A DNA stretch of 42,872 bases from a virus. Positions 13,846 through 22,954 of this stretch are shown here, piece by piece (positions within the stretch are counted from its first letter, which is position 1; the number at the start of each line of letters is the position of its first letter). The notes below the pieces were generated by a model. The model was given only the letters and a program-made list of their open reading frames with translations. It was not told the DNA's origin and did not search any database. The stretch spans positions 1 to 42,872 of IMG/VR virus record IMGVR_UViG_3300023099_000004, one strand, 5' to 3'. Both the position numbers and the translations under genes were made by a program.

Positions 13846-16306
13846 TGGCACGACCCACGCGCTTCGCGGCATTATTGCGAGATGATAGCCCGGCAGTAAT
13901 GAACTTCTGTCCGCCCCGCGTCCCACCCGCGGCCAACAGAGCCGCCACCGCAGCCGCATAAGGCGACATTTCAGTGTCGAGCGCATAGTCGGCGCCAACA
14001 GCCCCGCCGCCCAGAAGCCCGGCTCCGATGGCATTTACAGCAAGTCGGTCAACGGTCCCGCTGTTGGGAACGGTGGACGGCAGGATTTCCTGCCCCTGCA
14101 AGCCCAACTCCTTCATTGCGCTTCCGCCGTACTTCTTTTCCGAAGCGCGGGCGGCGGCAATCAACTGGCTCGGAACGAACACTTCCGCCTCGCCAGCCTG
14201 GGTGCCGATCTTGGCGCGGTCCAGCGAAGCATCTTCTATGATCTTGAATTGCTTGTTCGCCAAGTTTGCAGCGTCTAGTCCTTTGACTACATCTTCGCCG
14301 CCAGCGCGCTTCAATTGGTCGGTAAGGGCGTCCATTCCAGCAGTGACGGCCTGCCTATAATCGTCTTCGTAACCCTGGAATCTCTCTGGCGGGTTTTTGC
14401 GAGTCGCCTTGAGCGCGCGCATTGCTTGCTGGTAGCTATTTCCAGTCATAGCCCCAGCATCGGTCATGGGCTGAACGCGAGCCTTGAGAATGTTGCCAAG
14501 GTCTTTCCGCCGATCCGCCGGCAGCGCCATCCCCTTGGCAACAGCAGCGTCGATATCAGCAGCAAATTGCGCGTCGAAAGGAGTACTCACACCTGCAAGG
14601 GTGTTTGTGTAAGCATCGCTCACCGCCCCGCCGAGCTGGTCCACGCCTTCACTACCAATGGCAGATGGCTTGAACCCGATTGGGGCCCCGGCTTCATCAA
14701 AGGCCGCACGGTTGAAGTCGGCAAAAGCATCAGACTGCCGGCGCTGGATCATGTCCCCAATGATAGGAGCGGAGGCCAGCTTATCTTCAATTCTGCTGGC
14801 CATGGGTCCGAGAACGCGACCGCCCGTCAAAGCTATTCCCCGCTCTTTTAAAGCTTGAGCAGCCGGGCTGATTGCCGCGCCCTCAACAGCTTTACCCAAT
14901 GCTTTGCCAACGAATTGGCCTCCAACTGAACCAATAGCCCCTTCAACACCGCTAGTTATGGGGTCGCCTTCAGTTACTGCGCCATACCCAGCGCTATAGG
15001 CCGTATCGGCCGCTAGATTGCGCCCGAATTGCGCCTTGGCCCCGCCGCCTAGAATGTTTTTTGCCGCTGCGAATGGGGCCCGTTCGACAATCCCACGCCC
15101 AACCTTGCCGATGGCCGATGTGCCTAGCATCGTGCCTGCCATCTGCCCGCCTAGAGTTGACCAAGGGTTATCCTCCTCCAGGGCTGCGAACTGATCCCCT
15201 GTCAGGGCTTTCACACCACCCATAGACATACTGTCAGTAAAGCCAGCAATGCCTGCCCCTACGGGGTTGGAAATAGCGCTGTTCCGCAGCCACTCAACAT
15301 CCCCCATCTCGCGCTCAGGGCCGGTGATCAGGGGGTTAATCGTGGTCCCGCTCTGCATCGCCTTCTGGGCTTCTGTGGCCCACGAGCGATAGGCTTCAGT
15401 GTTTGCCGGCAAGCCATACTTCTGATCAAGCCCGGTGCGGAAGGCCGCATAGGCATCAGGATCGAGATTGTTGAAGTTCTGCGACCACCAGGCAAGGTTT
15501 TCGGCCTGCATCTCCGGTGGGATGGGGACTCTCGTACTTTCGGCGCCGAATGCCGCCGCTCCGGTGTTATCCTGCGGGATGGCGCGCGATTGCGTCATCG
15601 CATTGGGCTGAGCCAAAGCTTCGCGGGTGATGCGCGCGCGCTCTTTCAAGTTGCGCAGCTTTTCCCGAATAGCCGCATCGTTATCTGAAGCGCTTGGCTT
15701 ATTGGCATCAATGAACTGCTGAAGTTCCGCGGCGTTCTGGTCGCCTGAACCTTCAATGCGGAAAGCTGCGCGACCCAATTCACCCAAGCCGGCAGCTGCA
15801 CTATTGAATGCCTGATTTTCGCCGGTCGGAAAGTAGTCTTCAAGGCTCCAGATGCCACTGGTGGACCCTGGACCCTTTTGGAACAGATCTTCGACGCGCT
15901 TGATCTGGGCCTCAAGCGCCGTAAGGTTGGTCAGCTTCCCGCGCGCAGCCTCACTCATGCCGCCGCTGGCGTCCAGTGGACCTTGATAGCCGGGGATAGG
16001 TACGGCGGCCGACCCGTCGGTGTTCCACATGTAGCCGGGCGGGAGGCCCGCGGTGGAGCCCTCCCCCTGCGCTTTTTTCACTGTGTACGGCAGTGTTGCC
16101 TGGGTGACCTGATTGTCGAGAACCTGGCCCTGCGTGTTGGTCTGGGTTGCCTGAATATCAGTCTGGACCTTCGGGCGCTCAAGATCGAACGTCGGGTTCG
16201 CGGGTGGGCCAGCGGGTTGTGCATTTTCGTAGCCAACGACCTGCCAGCGCCCATCGGCGGTGCGTTCATAGATTACGCCATCCTTGGCGCGGCGTTCACC
16301 AGCCAT
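13772..16306 (-). CDS. Large internal virion / DNA-ejection protein
   Basis: The product has 844 residues. The first 120 are polar and Gln/Pro/Gly-rich, followed by long helical regions (SEAARGKLTNLTALEAQIKR; LREKLRNLKERARI type near 215). A middle section with small-residue and amphipathic segments (ALGKAVEGAAISPAAQAL) could insert in membranes. Size, composition and place just after two other internal-type proteins fit a podovirus ejection protein that helps the DNA cross the envelope. No lysozyme motif is seen. The start overlaps the previous stop (TGATG). Confidence 0.65.
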   Translation of the reverse strand: MAGERRAKDGVIYERTADGRWQVVGYENAQPAGPPANPTFDLERPKVQTDIQATQTNTQGQVLDNQVTQATLPYTVKKAQGEGSTAGLPPGYMWNTDGSAAVPIPGYQGPLDASGGMSEAARGKLTNLTALEAQIKRVEDLFQKGPGSTSGIWSLEDYFPTGENQAFNSAAAGLGELGRAAFRIEGSGDQNAAELQQFIDANKPSASDNDAAIREKLRNLKERARITREALAQPNAMTQSRAIPQDNTGAAAFGAESTRVPIPPEMQAENLAWWSQNFNNLDPDAYAAFRTGLDQKYGLPANTEAYRSWATEAQKAMQSGTTINPLITGPEREMGDVEWLRNSAISNPVGAGIAGFTDSMSMGGVKALTGDQFAALEEDNPWSTLGGQMAGTMLGTSAIGKVGRGIVERAPFAAAKNILGGGAKAQFGRNLAADTAYSAGYGAVTEGDPITSGVEGAIGSVGGQFVGKALGKAVEGAAISPAAQALKERGIALTGGRVLGPMASRIEDKLASAPIIGDMIQRRQSDAFADFNRAAFDEAGAPIGFKPSAIGSEGVDQLGGAVSDAYTNTLAGVSTPFDAQFAADIDAAVAKGMALPADRRKDLGNILKARVQPMTDAGAMTGNSYQQAMRALKATRKNPPERFQGYEDDYRQAVTAGMDALTDQLKRAGGEDVVKGLDAANLANKQFKIIEDASLDRAKIGTQAGEAEVFVPSQLIAAARASEKKYGGSAMKELGLQGQEILPSTVPNSGTVDRLAVNAIGAGLLGGGAVGADYALDTEMSPYAAAVAALLAAGGTRGGQKFITAGLSSRNNAAKRVGRAISDRSRLFGSAGVPLVVGAGDRGP

Positions 16307-17049
16307 CAGTTGCCACCCCCAAGATTACGCGCCTTCCAAGCGGCGAACTTCTGCTCGCCCTGCTGTGGCCCGAATGTGTTGATCAGACTCTGCCGGATGC
16401 TGGCAATTTCCTGAGGCGTAGGCCCACTTGCCGGGCCCTGCCATGCAGTTGTCTGGGGGCCATAAGCACCCATAGTTGGGGCTCCGCCACCGCCACCACC
16501 ATCACCGAAAGGATCATCCACGACCGAGCCGAGAGCCGGGCGGTTCTGCTGTGGTGTGTCCACGCGATACCACTGCAGATCAGCGCCTTGGCGCCAAACA
16601 GGGGGATCAACCTTATTCTGGACGGCCTTGCTGAGCATTTCCTGCCCTTGAGGCGACTTCACATCGATGCCAGCGGCAGTCATCAGCCTTTCGATCTCAG
16701 TGGGCTGCGCAGGCTCAGGATTTTCCCGCTTGAACCGCTCTTGCTCTTTCCACTTGTCGATCTCACCCTTACGCTGGGCATCCGCCAAGCGCATCTTGAA
16801 ATCTTCCTGCTGCCGCGCGGCCATCGTGGGTTCGTAAACCGGCGCGGCGCCGTAATAGGAGGCGATGTAATCCGCGACCTTGCCGCCAATGTCCTGAAGC
16901 ATGGAAGGAGGCTTATAGCCCGTCTCTGCTGGCTGCACGGGCTGCTCGATCGCCGGCACGGCGGATTGCTGAGCCTTACCGGCCTCGCCCGCGCCCGGCA
17001 TCATTGATGCAAACATGCCCGCCCGCTTGGGGTTGAACCCGACAGCCAT
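16306..17049 (-). CDS. Internal virion protein, probable ejection component
   Basis: The product has 247 residues. It has a helical, charged centre (ARQQEDFKMRLADAQRKGEI, then KWKEQERFKREN), a Gly run near residue 185 and a C-terminal helical part (SIRQSLINTFGPQQGEQKFA). It is coupled by one-base overlaps to both neighbours. Together with the flanking 397- and 844-residue proteins it forms a three-gene block that matches the ejection-protein set of P22- and Bbp-like podoviruses. The assignment comes from place and composition. Confidence 0.6.
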   Translation of the reverse strand: MAVGFNPKRAGMFASMMPGAGEAGKAQQSAVPAIEQPVQPAETGYKPPSMLQDIGGKVADYIASYYGAAPVYEPTMAARQQEDFKMRLADAQRKGEIDKWKEQERFKRENPEPAQPTEIERLMTAAGIDVKSPQGQEMLSKAVQNKVDPPVWRQGADLQWYRVDTPQQNRPALGSVVDDPFGDGGGGGGAPTMGAYGPQTTAWQGPASGPTPQEIASIRQSLINTFGPQQGEQKFAAWKARNLGGGN

Positions 17050-18242
17050 CAGCGAATCTCCCCGTAATGGACAGTGGCATAGCCGGCCACTGATGCGCCC
17101 AGCGCTTCAGGCTGCATCCACGCCACATCCTGAGCCATGACGCCCATCTGGACATCGTCTTGGCCTGCATAGCGGTAGGTATAGATTGGCAACCCTGCGT
17201 CGGTCTGGCCAACCCGCTGAATATCGCGCTTCAGGCGCGCATCGCTCCATTTGCCAATGGCAGCGCCGCCCAATGTCCCGAGCAAGCCACCCAGGAAGCC
17301 GCCGCTCTCCTTGGTCGTATTCGTGGCATAGGGGCCCAGAATACCCGAAACCCCACCGGCATACTGCGATGCCGCATCAAGAGGCATTCCGGCCGCAACT
17401 GTTGCCGTGTCAAGGATCGTGCCTGCTTGCTGATTTTCCAGACTGGCCAATTGTGCTGCAAGGGCCGCTGCCTGGGCCTTCTGATCAGCCGCGGCTTTCT
17501 GGGCATCCAGTTTGCGGGCTGCCTCTGCCTCTGCTGCTGTTGCCGCCTGTCCGCGCGTGAACTGATTGGCGCTGTCGGAACGACCGGATTCAAACTGTGC
17601 TGCTGCATCCTGACGAGCCGCCAACGACTGATCCGCCGTGTCCATCCGCCCGGTTTCGAGCTTGGCAGCGTCGTCCATGCGACCGGTCTGATAGGTGTAG
17701 TCCTGATAGCGCAGGCCTGTTTCAGCATCCGCCATGCCGCGCCCGACGATATCCGCCAGATGCGAACCACCGGTGAGGCCCCGAGTGCCGCCGCGCGCAG
17801 CCATCGTGTCATAGATGTTGTTGCGGGTCAGGCCCACCATCGCATCAAGGGACGCATTCTGGTTTGCATCGCCGCTCATCAGCGTCTGGAAGTATGACGA
17901 GGGCTTGTAAGTGCTTTCCGTGCCCAGAACGTCGCTCAGATGGCTGTTTGGCGTGTAATAGCTCTGCGCATTGATGATGTTGTTGAGGTTGGAATCGCCA
18001 TTATAGCTGATCGCACCCTGCCCCGCCATAATCCCGCTGGAGTAGTTCTTGGCGATGTTGGAGGTTTCAGAGCCGTTCGTATAGCGGTCAATCATGCCCG
18101 GAAGCAGGCCTTCGACCGTATTCGAGATGCCCTGAATGCGGGGCGCCTGCTGATTGTAGACATTCCCCAGCGTCTTGGCCGCTCCCTCGATTTGCGAGGA
18201 ATAAATCGGCTTTGACGAGGATTCTGATTTTTTCGATCCCAT
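17049..18242 (-). CDS. Virion protein ending in a short S74-chaperone-like segment
   Basis: The product has 397 residues. The middle (about 180-275) is a long Ala/Gln-rich helix with imperfect repeats of the form GRMDxAxxLxxGRMDTADQS. Near the C-terminus WSDARLKRDIQ (Ser333, Lys338) and GVMAQDV match the start of the Peptidase S74 intramolecular chaperone. Only 65 residues follow the Ser, against more than 100 in tail-spike chaperones, so self-cleavage is doubtful. It is probably an internal or ejection protein; such endings are frequent in this class of phage. Confidence 0.65.
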   Translation of the reverse strand: MGSKKSESSSKPIYSSQIEGAAKTLGNVYNQQAPRIQGISNTVEGLLPGMIDRYTNGSETSNIAKNYSSGIMAGQGAISYNGDSNLNNIINAQSYYTPNSHLSDVLGTESTYKPSSYFQTLMSGDANQNASLDAMVGLTRNNIYDTMAARGGTRGLTGGSHLADIVGRGMADAETGLRYQDYTYQTGRMDDAAKLETGRMDTADQSLAARQDAAAQFESGRSDSANQFTRGQAATAAEAEAARKLDAQKAAADQKAQAAALAAQLASLENQQAGTILDTATVAAGMPLDAASQYAGGVSGILGPYATNTTKESGGFLGGLLGTLGGAAIGKWSDARLKRDIQRVGQTDAGLPIYTYRYAGQDDVQMGVMAQDVAWMQPEALGASVAGYATVHYGEIR

Positions 18243-18622
18243 CAGTCGATCTCCGATTTCAGCAAAACCATGCCGTTTTCCAGTTCCTGTGCCCGCCAGT
18301 GCGGCAAAAGGCGTTTCCAGCCCCGACGGGCTTCAATTCTCAGTGTCATGCCCCTGTGGGCCGGAAATGACCGCATGGCCGCTTCCCATGGCCCGATGCA
18401 CTCGCCGGCCCGGCACCCATCAGGGCCAGTTGCCAGAACTTCGATTTCATTGTCCGTATTGCCCAACGTCAGAACATGCGCCCGATCGGCTATCCGCCAG
18501 ATGCAGGCCGCGCCTTCAGCAAGCCATTGCTCAACTTGTGGCCAACTGTGCCCGCAGCGCTCGATCGCTTCATTCAGATCACTTCGCGCCGCGTCCGTCA
18601 GTGGGACCGGCCAGACTTCCAT
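18242..18622 (-). CDS. Hypothetical virion-cluster protein
   Basis: The product has 126 residues. It has an alpha/beta pattern with IWRIADRAHVLTLGNTDNEI, ECIGPWEAAMRSFPAHRG and RRGWKRLLPHW. The spacing of these segments recalls GNAT-like phage proteins found between tail and ejection genes, but the acetyl-CoA motif is not visible, so no enzyme activity is assigned. I chose the ATG at 18622, just after the upstream stop, over a longer overlapping frame. Confidence 0.55.
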   Translation of the reverse strand: MEVWPVPLTDAARSDLNEAIERCGHSWPQVEQWLAEGAACIWRIADRAHVLTLGNTDNEIEVLATGPDGCRAGECIGPWEAAMRSFPAHRGMTLRIEARRGWKRLLPHWRAQELENGMVLLKSEID

Positions 18623-18624
18623 TG

Positions 18625-18999
18625 TCAGATCACGAACCAGGCCGTGCCATCGGATTGCAGCGACAGGGTTTGCCACTGCGCCGTCAGCGCCTTGTTCGCC
18701 GCCCCATCAATGGTTTCGGATCCGCTCCCATCGACCGTGACGTTATTGGCGGAGGCGTCCACTTTCTTGACCGTGATCCGCGACGCGTCACCCGCAAGCG
18801 GCAGTGTCACCGTGAAGGCTCCGCCCGCTGCGTCGGCAAGGATAAGATTATCGTCCGCAGTCGCTGTGTAAGCCCCTGTCGCCGGGGTAGTGCTTGCCTC
18901 CAGGCCGGAAACCCTACGCCCCAGGCTGGACAGTTCATCTGCCACCCTGCGTGGCCAGTCTCCCTTATTGGACGTACGCGGGATTGGCCTAGCGCTCAC
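18625..18999 (-). CDS. Small beta-rich structural protein
   Basis: The product has 124 residues. The N-terminal 35 are basic and helical. The rest is a beta-rich repeat-like domain (YTATADDNLILADAAGGAFT, then RITVKKVDASANNVTVDGSG and TIDGAAN), a phrase often found in phage appendage and head-decoration proteins. It overlaps the nozzle-like gene by 11 bp. Likely a virion component. Confidence 0.65.
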   Translation of the reverse strand: MSARPIPRTSNKGDWPRRVADELSSLGRRVSGLEASTTPATGAYTATADDNLILADAAGGAFTVTLPLAGDASRITVKKVDASANNVTVDGSGSETIDGAANKALTAQWQTLSLQSDGTAWFVI

Positions 19000-20398
19000 C
19001 TGCCGGCTCCAGCTGCAATTCCATGCCCTTGGCGTATGTCCATGTTGCGCCCGGCGCGAAGCTCCAGGTCAACTTCATGTATTTCCCGCGCGCCCTGATC
19101 GGCATCAAGCCGCTGGCACGAAGGCTAGCCGTATTGCGGACAACACCAGCATCACCGATGCGCTGGCGGCAATCGACGGTGATCATCTGCCCGCTCAATC
19201 CATCGGTGATCGGCCTGATCGCCGTCAGCCGCGAAACCGCCCCATTGCCATACTCGCCAAAGCCGAAGCCGAATGTGGCGCCCAAGGATGGACCTGTCAG
19301 CGTCTGCACAATGCGGTCGGTCACAAGAAACAGCTTCAAGCCGCCCCGAAAACGATCATCATCCAGCGAATACGGAATCGTATCGATATTCGTATAGGTT
19401 ACAGCCAGTTCTTCGAGCGTCGTGGGAGCAGCCAGACCAAAGAACATGGCATCGAACCGCAACGTCGAGGTGGACCACCGCTTGCGCTCGAAGTGATATT
19501 TCAGCAGCAGGCCGGGGTTCCCTGGAACCGCCCAGATCACCAGATTGTTGGCCGGATCGATTGCCGTCCACAGGCGCTCGTATTCCTCCTGACTGACCCG
19601 GCGCGCGAACCATTCATCGACCTGATCCTGCCCGATAGGGATAGGCTCTTGTCCATCCACCAGAGCCATGAACCCGCTGTCCGACAGGAAAAACACCCAC
19701 CGGCCATATTGAGCAACACTGGCTTTCGACACGCACCCGACATTGGGCGTGATTTCGTCATAGGCGAAAGGGGTCTTATCCTCGCCTGTCAGGCTCATCC
19801 GAACCAGACGAGTGCGTTGCAGGATCACCCCGAACTCGCCGCCCGCAAATCCCATGATCTCACCGCCGGTAAGCATGGGTTGAAACCCGGAGCCCTGTTC
19901 TCCCACGGTCCAAACGGTGTGGTCGTTAAAGCCTGAATTATAAACGTAATTCTTCTCGTCAGCGCCCACATTAGCAATGATCAGGTAATCCCCGACCAGC
20001 CCCGTGAACTGTCCTGCCGGCGCGCCAGTGAGGGTCGCGGCGGTGCTGGCCTGCAGGTCAATCACTTTCGTGCTGATCCCGTTCACCGCAATGCCGTAAT
20101 CCCCGAACTGGGTGAAGCGCCATTGGGTTACGGAAAGCCCGGTCAGCAGATTGTCCCATGTCCCGGCGTCAAACAGTTCAAGTCCGTTGGTCGTGCCTGC
20201 CACCAGATGCGAAGTCCCGGTGTAGTCAACGAATGATGCCCCGCCTGCAAATGTAGCTGGCAGCGCGCTGGAAAAGTCCACCGCACCCATCACTGGTCCG
20301 TAACCGTCCGCTTTCGGATAGGCGTTGTCACATACATCCAGCCCCGCCCCATCGTCCATGTCAGGCAGGAAGGCCGGAAGCGCGAGAGCGAGTTTCAC
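18989..20398 (-). CDS. Tail nozzle / packaged-DNA stabilisation protein-like
   Basis: The product has 469 residues, almost entirely beta. It has repeated blade-like segments (WRFTQFGDYGIAVNG, VWTVGEQGSGF, RWVFFLSDSGFMALVDGQ, NNLVIWAVPG) that suggest a beta-propeller, as in P22 gp10-type and SU10-type nozzle proteins. It lies directly after the adaptor gene, overlapping it by four bases, the usual order. It would close the tail channel below the adaptor ring. Confidence 0.7.
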   Translation of the reverse strand: MKLALALPAFLPDMDDGAGLDVCDNAYPKADGYGPVMGAVDFSSALPATFAGGASFVDYTGTSHLVAGTTNGLELFDAGTWDNLLTGLSVTQWRFTQFGDYGIAVNGISTKVIDLQASTAATLTGAPAGQFTGLVGDYLIIANVGADEKNYVYNSGFNDHTVWTVGEQGSGFQPMLTGGEIMGFAGGEFGVILQRTRLVRMSLTGEDKTPFAYDEITPNVGCVSKASVAQYGRWVFFLSDSGFMALVDGQEPIPIGQDQVDEWFARRVSQEEYERLWTAIDPANNLVIWAVPGNPGLLLKYHFERKRWSTSTLRFDAMFFGLAAPTTLEELAVTYTNIDTIPYSLDDDRFRGGLKLFLVTDRIVQTLTGPSLGATFGFGFGEYGNGAVSRLTAIRPITDGLSGQMITVDCRQRIGDAGVVRNTASLRASGLMPIRARGKYMKLTWSFAPGATWTYAKGMELQLEPAGER

Positions 20399-21000
20399 AC
20401 GCGCATCTCAGGAAGGCGAGGCCGCGGTGAAGTCGCCCACTTGCGGGCATTGGTATAGGCGCTGACCTGGCCGATCGTGGCCATGAACATCGCCATATAC
20501 TGCTGCGCTGCCAGGGGATGCCCCAGGTGGGCCTCCGCAAAGCTCAGGCAGCCATAGAAATAGATGTCGGGATGCTCATCAAGCAGGGAATTGGTCGGAT
20601 TGCTTTCCGATAGGCTGGAGAACCGCGCGACATACAGGATCGTCGCCGTGGTTTCATCGATCGGCGCGGGCGTCACATGGATCAACCCGGTTTCAATGCG
20701 ATAGCCGGGCTCAGCCAGTTCGGAGACACCGAATTGCGCCAAAGGAATGCCGTCGACTTCAACCTTGCGGATCGTGCGGAAGTTGCCAGGCAATGCCCCA
20801 ACCCCGTCAATGATCGACACAGTGGCCGAAGTCTCAAAATCGTTCAGCGCCAGTTCGCGCTGCATCATGGCTTCAGCCAGACCCACGAAGGTCGGGAAAT
20901 CAGCCGCCAGATCGTCGCGGTCCAGATGCGAATGCACCGCCGCCAACAGACCATCGTAATTGTCGAACGCAATGTTCGCCGGGATCAGGATGGCTACCAT
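20395..21000 (-). CDS. Head-to-tail adaptor protein
   Basis: The product has 201 residues. The pattern YDGLLAAVHSHLDRDDLAAD, FVGLAEAMMQRELALNDFET, ALPGNFRTIRKVEVDG, YRIETGLIHVTPAP and LLDEHPDIYFYGCLSFAEAH matches the adaptor family of podoviruses such as SU10, which binds below the portal ring. No ribosome site stands out. A terminator-like hairpin lies between this gene and the one upstream. Confidence 0.75.
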   Translation of the reverse strand: MVAILIPANIAFDNYDGLLAAVHSHLDRDDLAADFPTFVGLAEAMMQRELALNDFETSATVSIIDGVGALPGNFRTIRKVEVDGIPLAQFGVSELAEPGYRIETGLIHVTPAPIDETTATILYVARFSSLSESNPTNSLLDEHPDIYFYGCLSFAEAHLGHPLAAQQYMAMFMATIGQVSAYTNARKWATSPRPRLPEMRV

Positions 21001-21021
21001 TCACTGTCTCCCGCAAAGTGG

Positions 21022-21047
21022 AAGGGCGGACCCGAAAGCCCGCCCCT
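21022..21047 (-). terminator. Probable terminator between capsid and tail genes
   Basis: On the minus strand GGGCGG ... CCGCCC with a loop containing CTTTCGGG, followed by TTCC and then ACTTT. The T-run is weak, so it may be only a processing or partial termination site. Confidence 0.45.
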
Positions 21048-21053
21048 CGCCGT

Positions 21054-21449
21054 TCAGAGTGTCGGTTCGTTCACTGCCTTGGCGGCAGCGATGTAATCTT
21101 CCTTGGTCTTCAGACCGCGAAGATCGACGCCCTTGATCAGGCAGAATGCTTCAACCGCTTCCTTGCTCGCGGCGTCGAACGATTCATCCGAAGGGATGAG
21201 GTTCGTCGATGCTTCGATGGCAGCAGCATCCTCGGGAGTGACTTCCTCCCAATCAGCACCCTTGGCGCGATCGGTAACGAACGGATTATTCGCTGGGACG
21301 ATCTTGCCGTTGATGTAGGTGTCAGAGGTCGAAACGTAATGCTTCATCTCGCCCCCCTTGGTTTCAGCCTTGGCCTTGGTGGCGGGCTTGGCAGCGGTAT
21401 CCTTGGCCTCAGCCTTCGGAGCCGCGTCGGTGTTGGGCTTGTCAGTCAT
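21054..21449 (-). CDS. Hypothetical head-cluster protein with a charged N-terminus
   Basis: The product has 131 residues. The first 35 are low-complexity Ala/Lys/Thr (AAPKAEAKDTAAKPATKAKA). The rest is folded and contains YVSTSDTYINGKIVPANNPF and a C-terminal GVDLRGLKTKEDYIAAAKAV segment that resembles a small helical binding domain. It lies between the capsid cement and adaptor genes, where head-completion or minor capsid proteins are found. No firm family. Confidence 0.6.
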   Translation of the reverse strand: MTDKPNTDAAPKAEAKDTAAKPATKAKAETKGGEMKHYVSTSDTYINGKIVPANNPFVTDRAKGADWEEVTPEDAAAIEASTNLIPSDESFDAASKEAVEAFCLIKGVDLRGLKTKEDYIAAAKAVNEPTL

Positions 21450-21462
21450 CGCTCAATCCTCC

Positions 21463-21894
21463 TCAGGCGTTCTGGCGGGCGCCAACGACGCCTGCCGTGA
21501 TCTTGCCAGTGGTCGCATTGCTACCGCCCACGGTGTAGTAGAGGCGCACGTAGCGCTCTTCGACCGAGATCGGCAGGCTGTCAGGCAACAGCGTCTGATC
21601 GCCCGTAAGAGCCAGATTCAGCTCCGCCAGGGTATAGGCTGGCGAAGTCCAAACGGTCTTGGCGGACGAAAAGGCGGCGTTGTCGTCGGTCTGCACCGAG
21701 ATGGCGAGCGACGTCAGCGTGGCGAATGCTTCCACCACATTGATCGTCAGGGGAATCGGCGTCCCGCGACCTGCGCCCTTGTTGCCGGTCCCGCCTGCGC
21801 GAGAGCCAGCCCCAAGGTCGATCAGGTTCGTGGAAGCCGCCGAAGCGGTGATGGCCTGTGCATTGCTGAACTGGCCAGTGGCGTCCATGATCAT
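21463..21894 (-). CDS. Capsid cement/decoration protein, Bbp16-like
   Basis: The product has 143 residues. The opening (DATGQFSNAQAITASAAST, then NLIDLGAG) and the later VEERYVRLYYTVGGSNATTG match the Bordetella phage Bbp16 family of capsid cement proteins, which bind the outer capsid surface. AGGAGATAATACC precedes the ATG at 21894; an in-frame ATG two codons later is an alternative. It follows the major capsid gene directly, as in Bbp-like phages. Confidence 0.8.
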   Translation of the reverse strand: MIMDATGQFSNAQAITASAASTNLIDLGAGSRAGGTGNKGAGRGTPIPLTINVVEAFATLTSLAISVQTDDNAAFSSAKTVWTSPAYTLAELNLALTGDQTLLPDSLPISVEERYVRLYYTVGGSNATTGKITAGVVGARQNA

Positions 21895-21918
21895 GGTATT
21901 ATCTCCTTGCCTGGCCGA

Positions 21919-22938
21919 TCAGGTCAGCGCGGCTTCGGTGTTCAGGATTGCGTCGGTCTCGCGGATCGCAAAGCCCCGATATTTCAGGACTTCCTTGCCT
22001 TCGAGATCGTCCGGCCGCAGTTCCAGCTTGGTGTCGTTGGTGGTCTGCTTGTCCAACGCTTCCATGACGGTCGAGTTGGCGTAGATCACCGTCTTGCCAC
22101 CACCCAGGAACGGGTTTGGCATCTTCGACTGAGCGCCCTTGGCGGATGCGACGCGGCCTTCCATCTTGTAGAGGGCCCGGCGCAGCAGTGCGTAGATATC
22201 GACACTGCCGGCCAGAAGGTCGGAAACATCGATGTTCGCAATGCGGGTGTTGTAGCGCCAGTCGCCGACCATGACCCCAATATCCTGACGGAAGTATTCT
22301 TCCTTCACATAGTAGGGATTGCCGCTGGCGTCGGTCGTGCGCTGCTCGCCCTTGTCCTCGCGGATGATTCCCGCCTTGGAGTTTTCAGGATAGAACAGGC
22401 CAGTCTTGCCGCGGCCCCATGTCACCATCCAGATGGAGGTGTTATCGGAACCGCTGCCGCCGCCGTTTACGACCTGGGTATTTGCCAGCGTGTCGTAACG
22501 TGCAGCCATACCCTTGAACCGCTCAGGCGTCGAAGCCGTATCGCTGTAGAAGAAGTTGGTCTGCACGTCCTGGGACATGCCTTCGATGTGCGCAGCCGCT
22601 TCATCAGCACGGGCCTGGGCCGGGTTCTTCTTGTAGTTCAGCAGGCGAGTGTCGACCGTGGAAAGGCTTTCCACGAAACCGCTGCTGTCTTCGACCTGTT
22701 GTTTGGTGGACTTGCTCTGGGGAATACCCTGATAGAGCTTGCCCCAAGTCGGGGTCGGAAGACCGGTACGGATGACGCTGGTGTTCTTGAAGCCCTGGTT
22801 GGCTTCGAAGACATAGGCGTCCTGCATTACGGGGTTGAGAACCGTCAGCGCTTCGATGACGGGGATGTAGTTCCCGCTCGCATCAACAGACCGGAAGTGG
22901 TCGATGAGCGACGGGAACGAATTGCCGATAGTTGCCAT
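21919..22938 (-). CDS. Major capsid protein
   Basis: The product has 339 residues, an HK97-fold candidate of the Bbp17-like type. Typical stretches are NPVMQDAYVFEANQGFKNTS, RTGLPTPTWGKLYQGI, ADEAAAHIEGMSQDV, WMVTWGRGKTGLFYPENSKA and GDWRYNTRIANIDVSDLL. The first 100 residues would form the N-arm and E-loop. It lies between the scaffold and cement genes, with a good ribosome site (AGGAGG) before the ATG. It forms the icosahedral shell. Confidence 0.88.
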   Translation of the reverse strand: MATIGNSFPSLIDHFRSVDASGNYIPVIEALTVLNPVMQDAYVFEANQGFKNTSVIRTGLPTPTWGKLYQGIPQSKSTKQQVEDSSGFVESLSTVDTRLLNYKKNPAQARADEAAAHIEGMSQDVQTNFFYSDTASTPERFKGMAARYDTLANTQVVNGGGSGSDNTSIWMVTWGRGKTGLFYPENSKAGIIREDKGEQRTTDASGNPYYVKEEYFRQDIGVMVGDWRYNTRIANIDVSDLLAGSVDIYALLRRALYKMEGRVASAKGAQSKMPNPFLGGGKTVIYANSTVMEALDKQTTNDTKLELRPDDLEGKEVLKYRGFAIRETDAILNTEAALT

Positions 22939-22954
22939 GATGGCCTCCTAGGGG

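Noticed and set aside
16147-17007. 286-codon plus-strand frame
   Set aside because: Antisense to two coupled ejection-protein genes that have proper overlaps.
18890-19936. 348-codon plus-strand frame opposite the nozzle-like gene
   Set aside because: Antisense shadow; unusual residue content and no motif.
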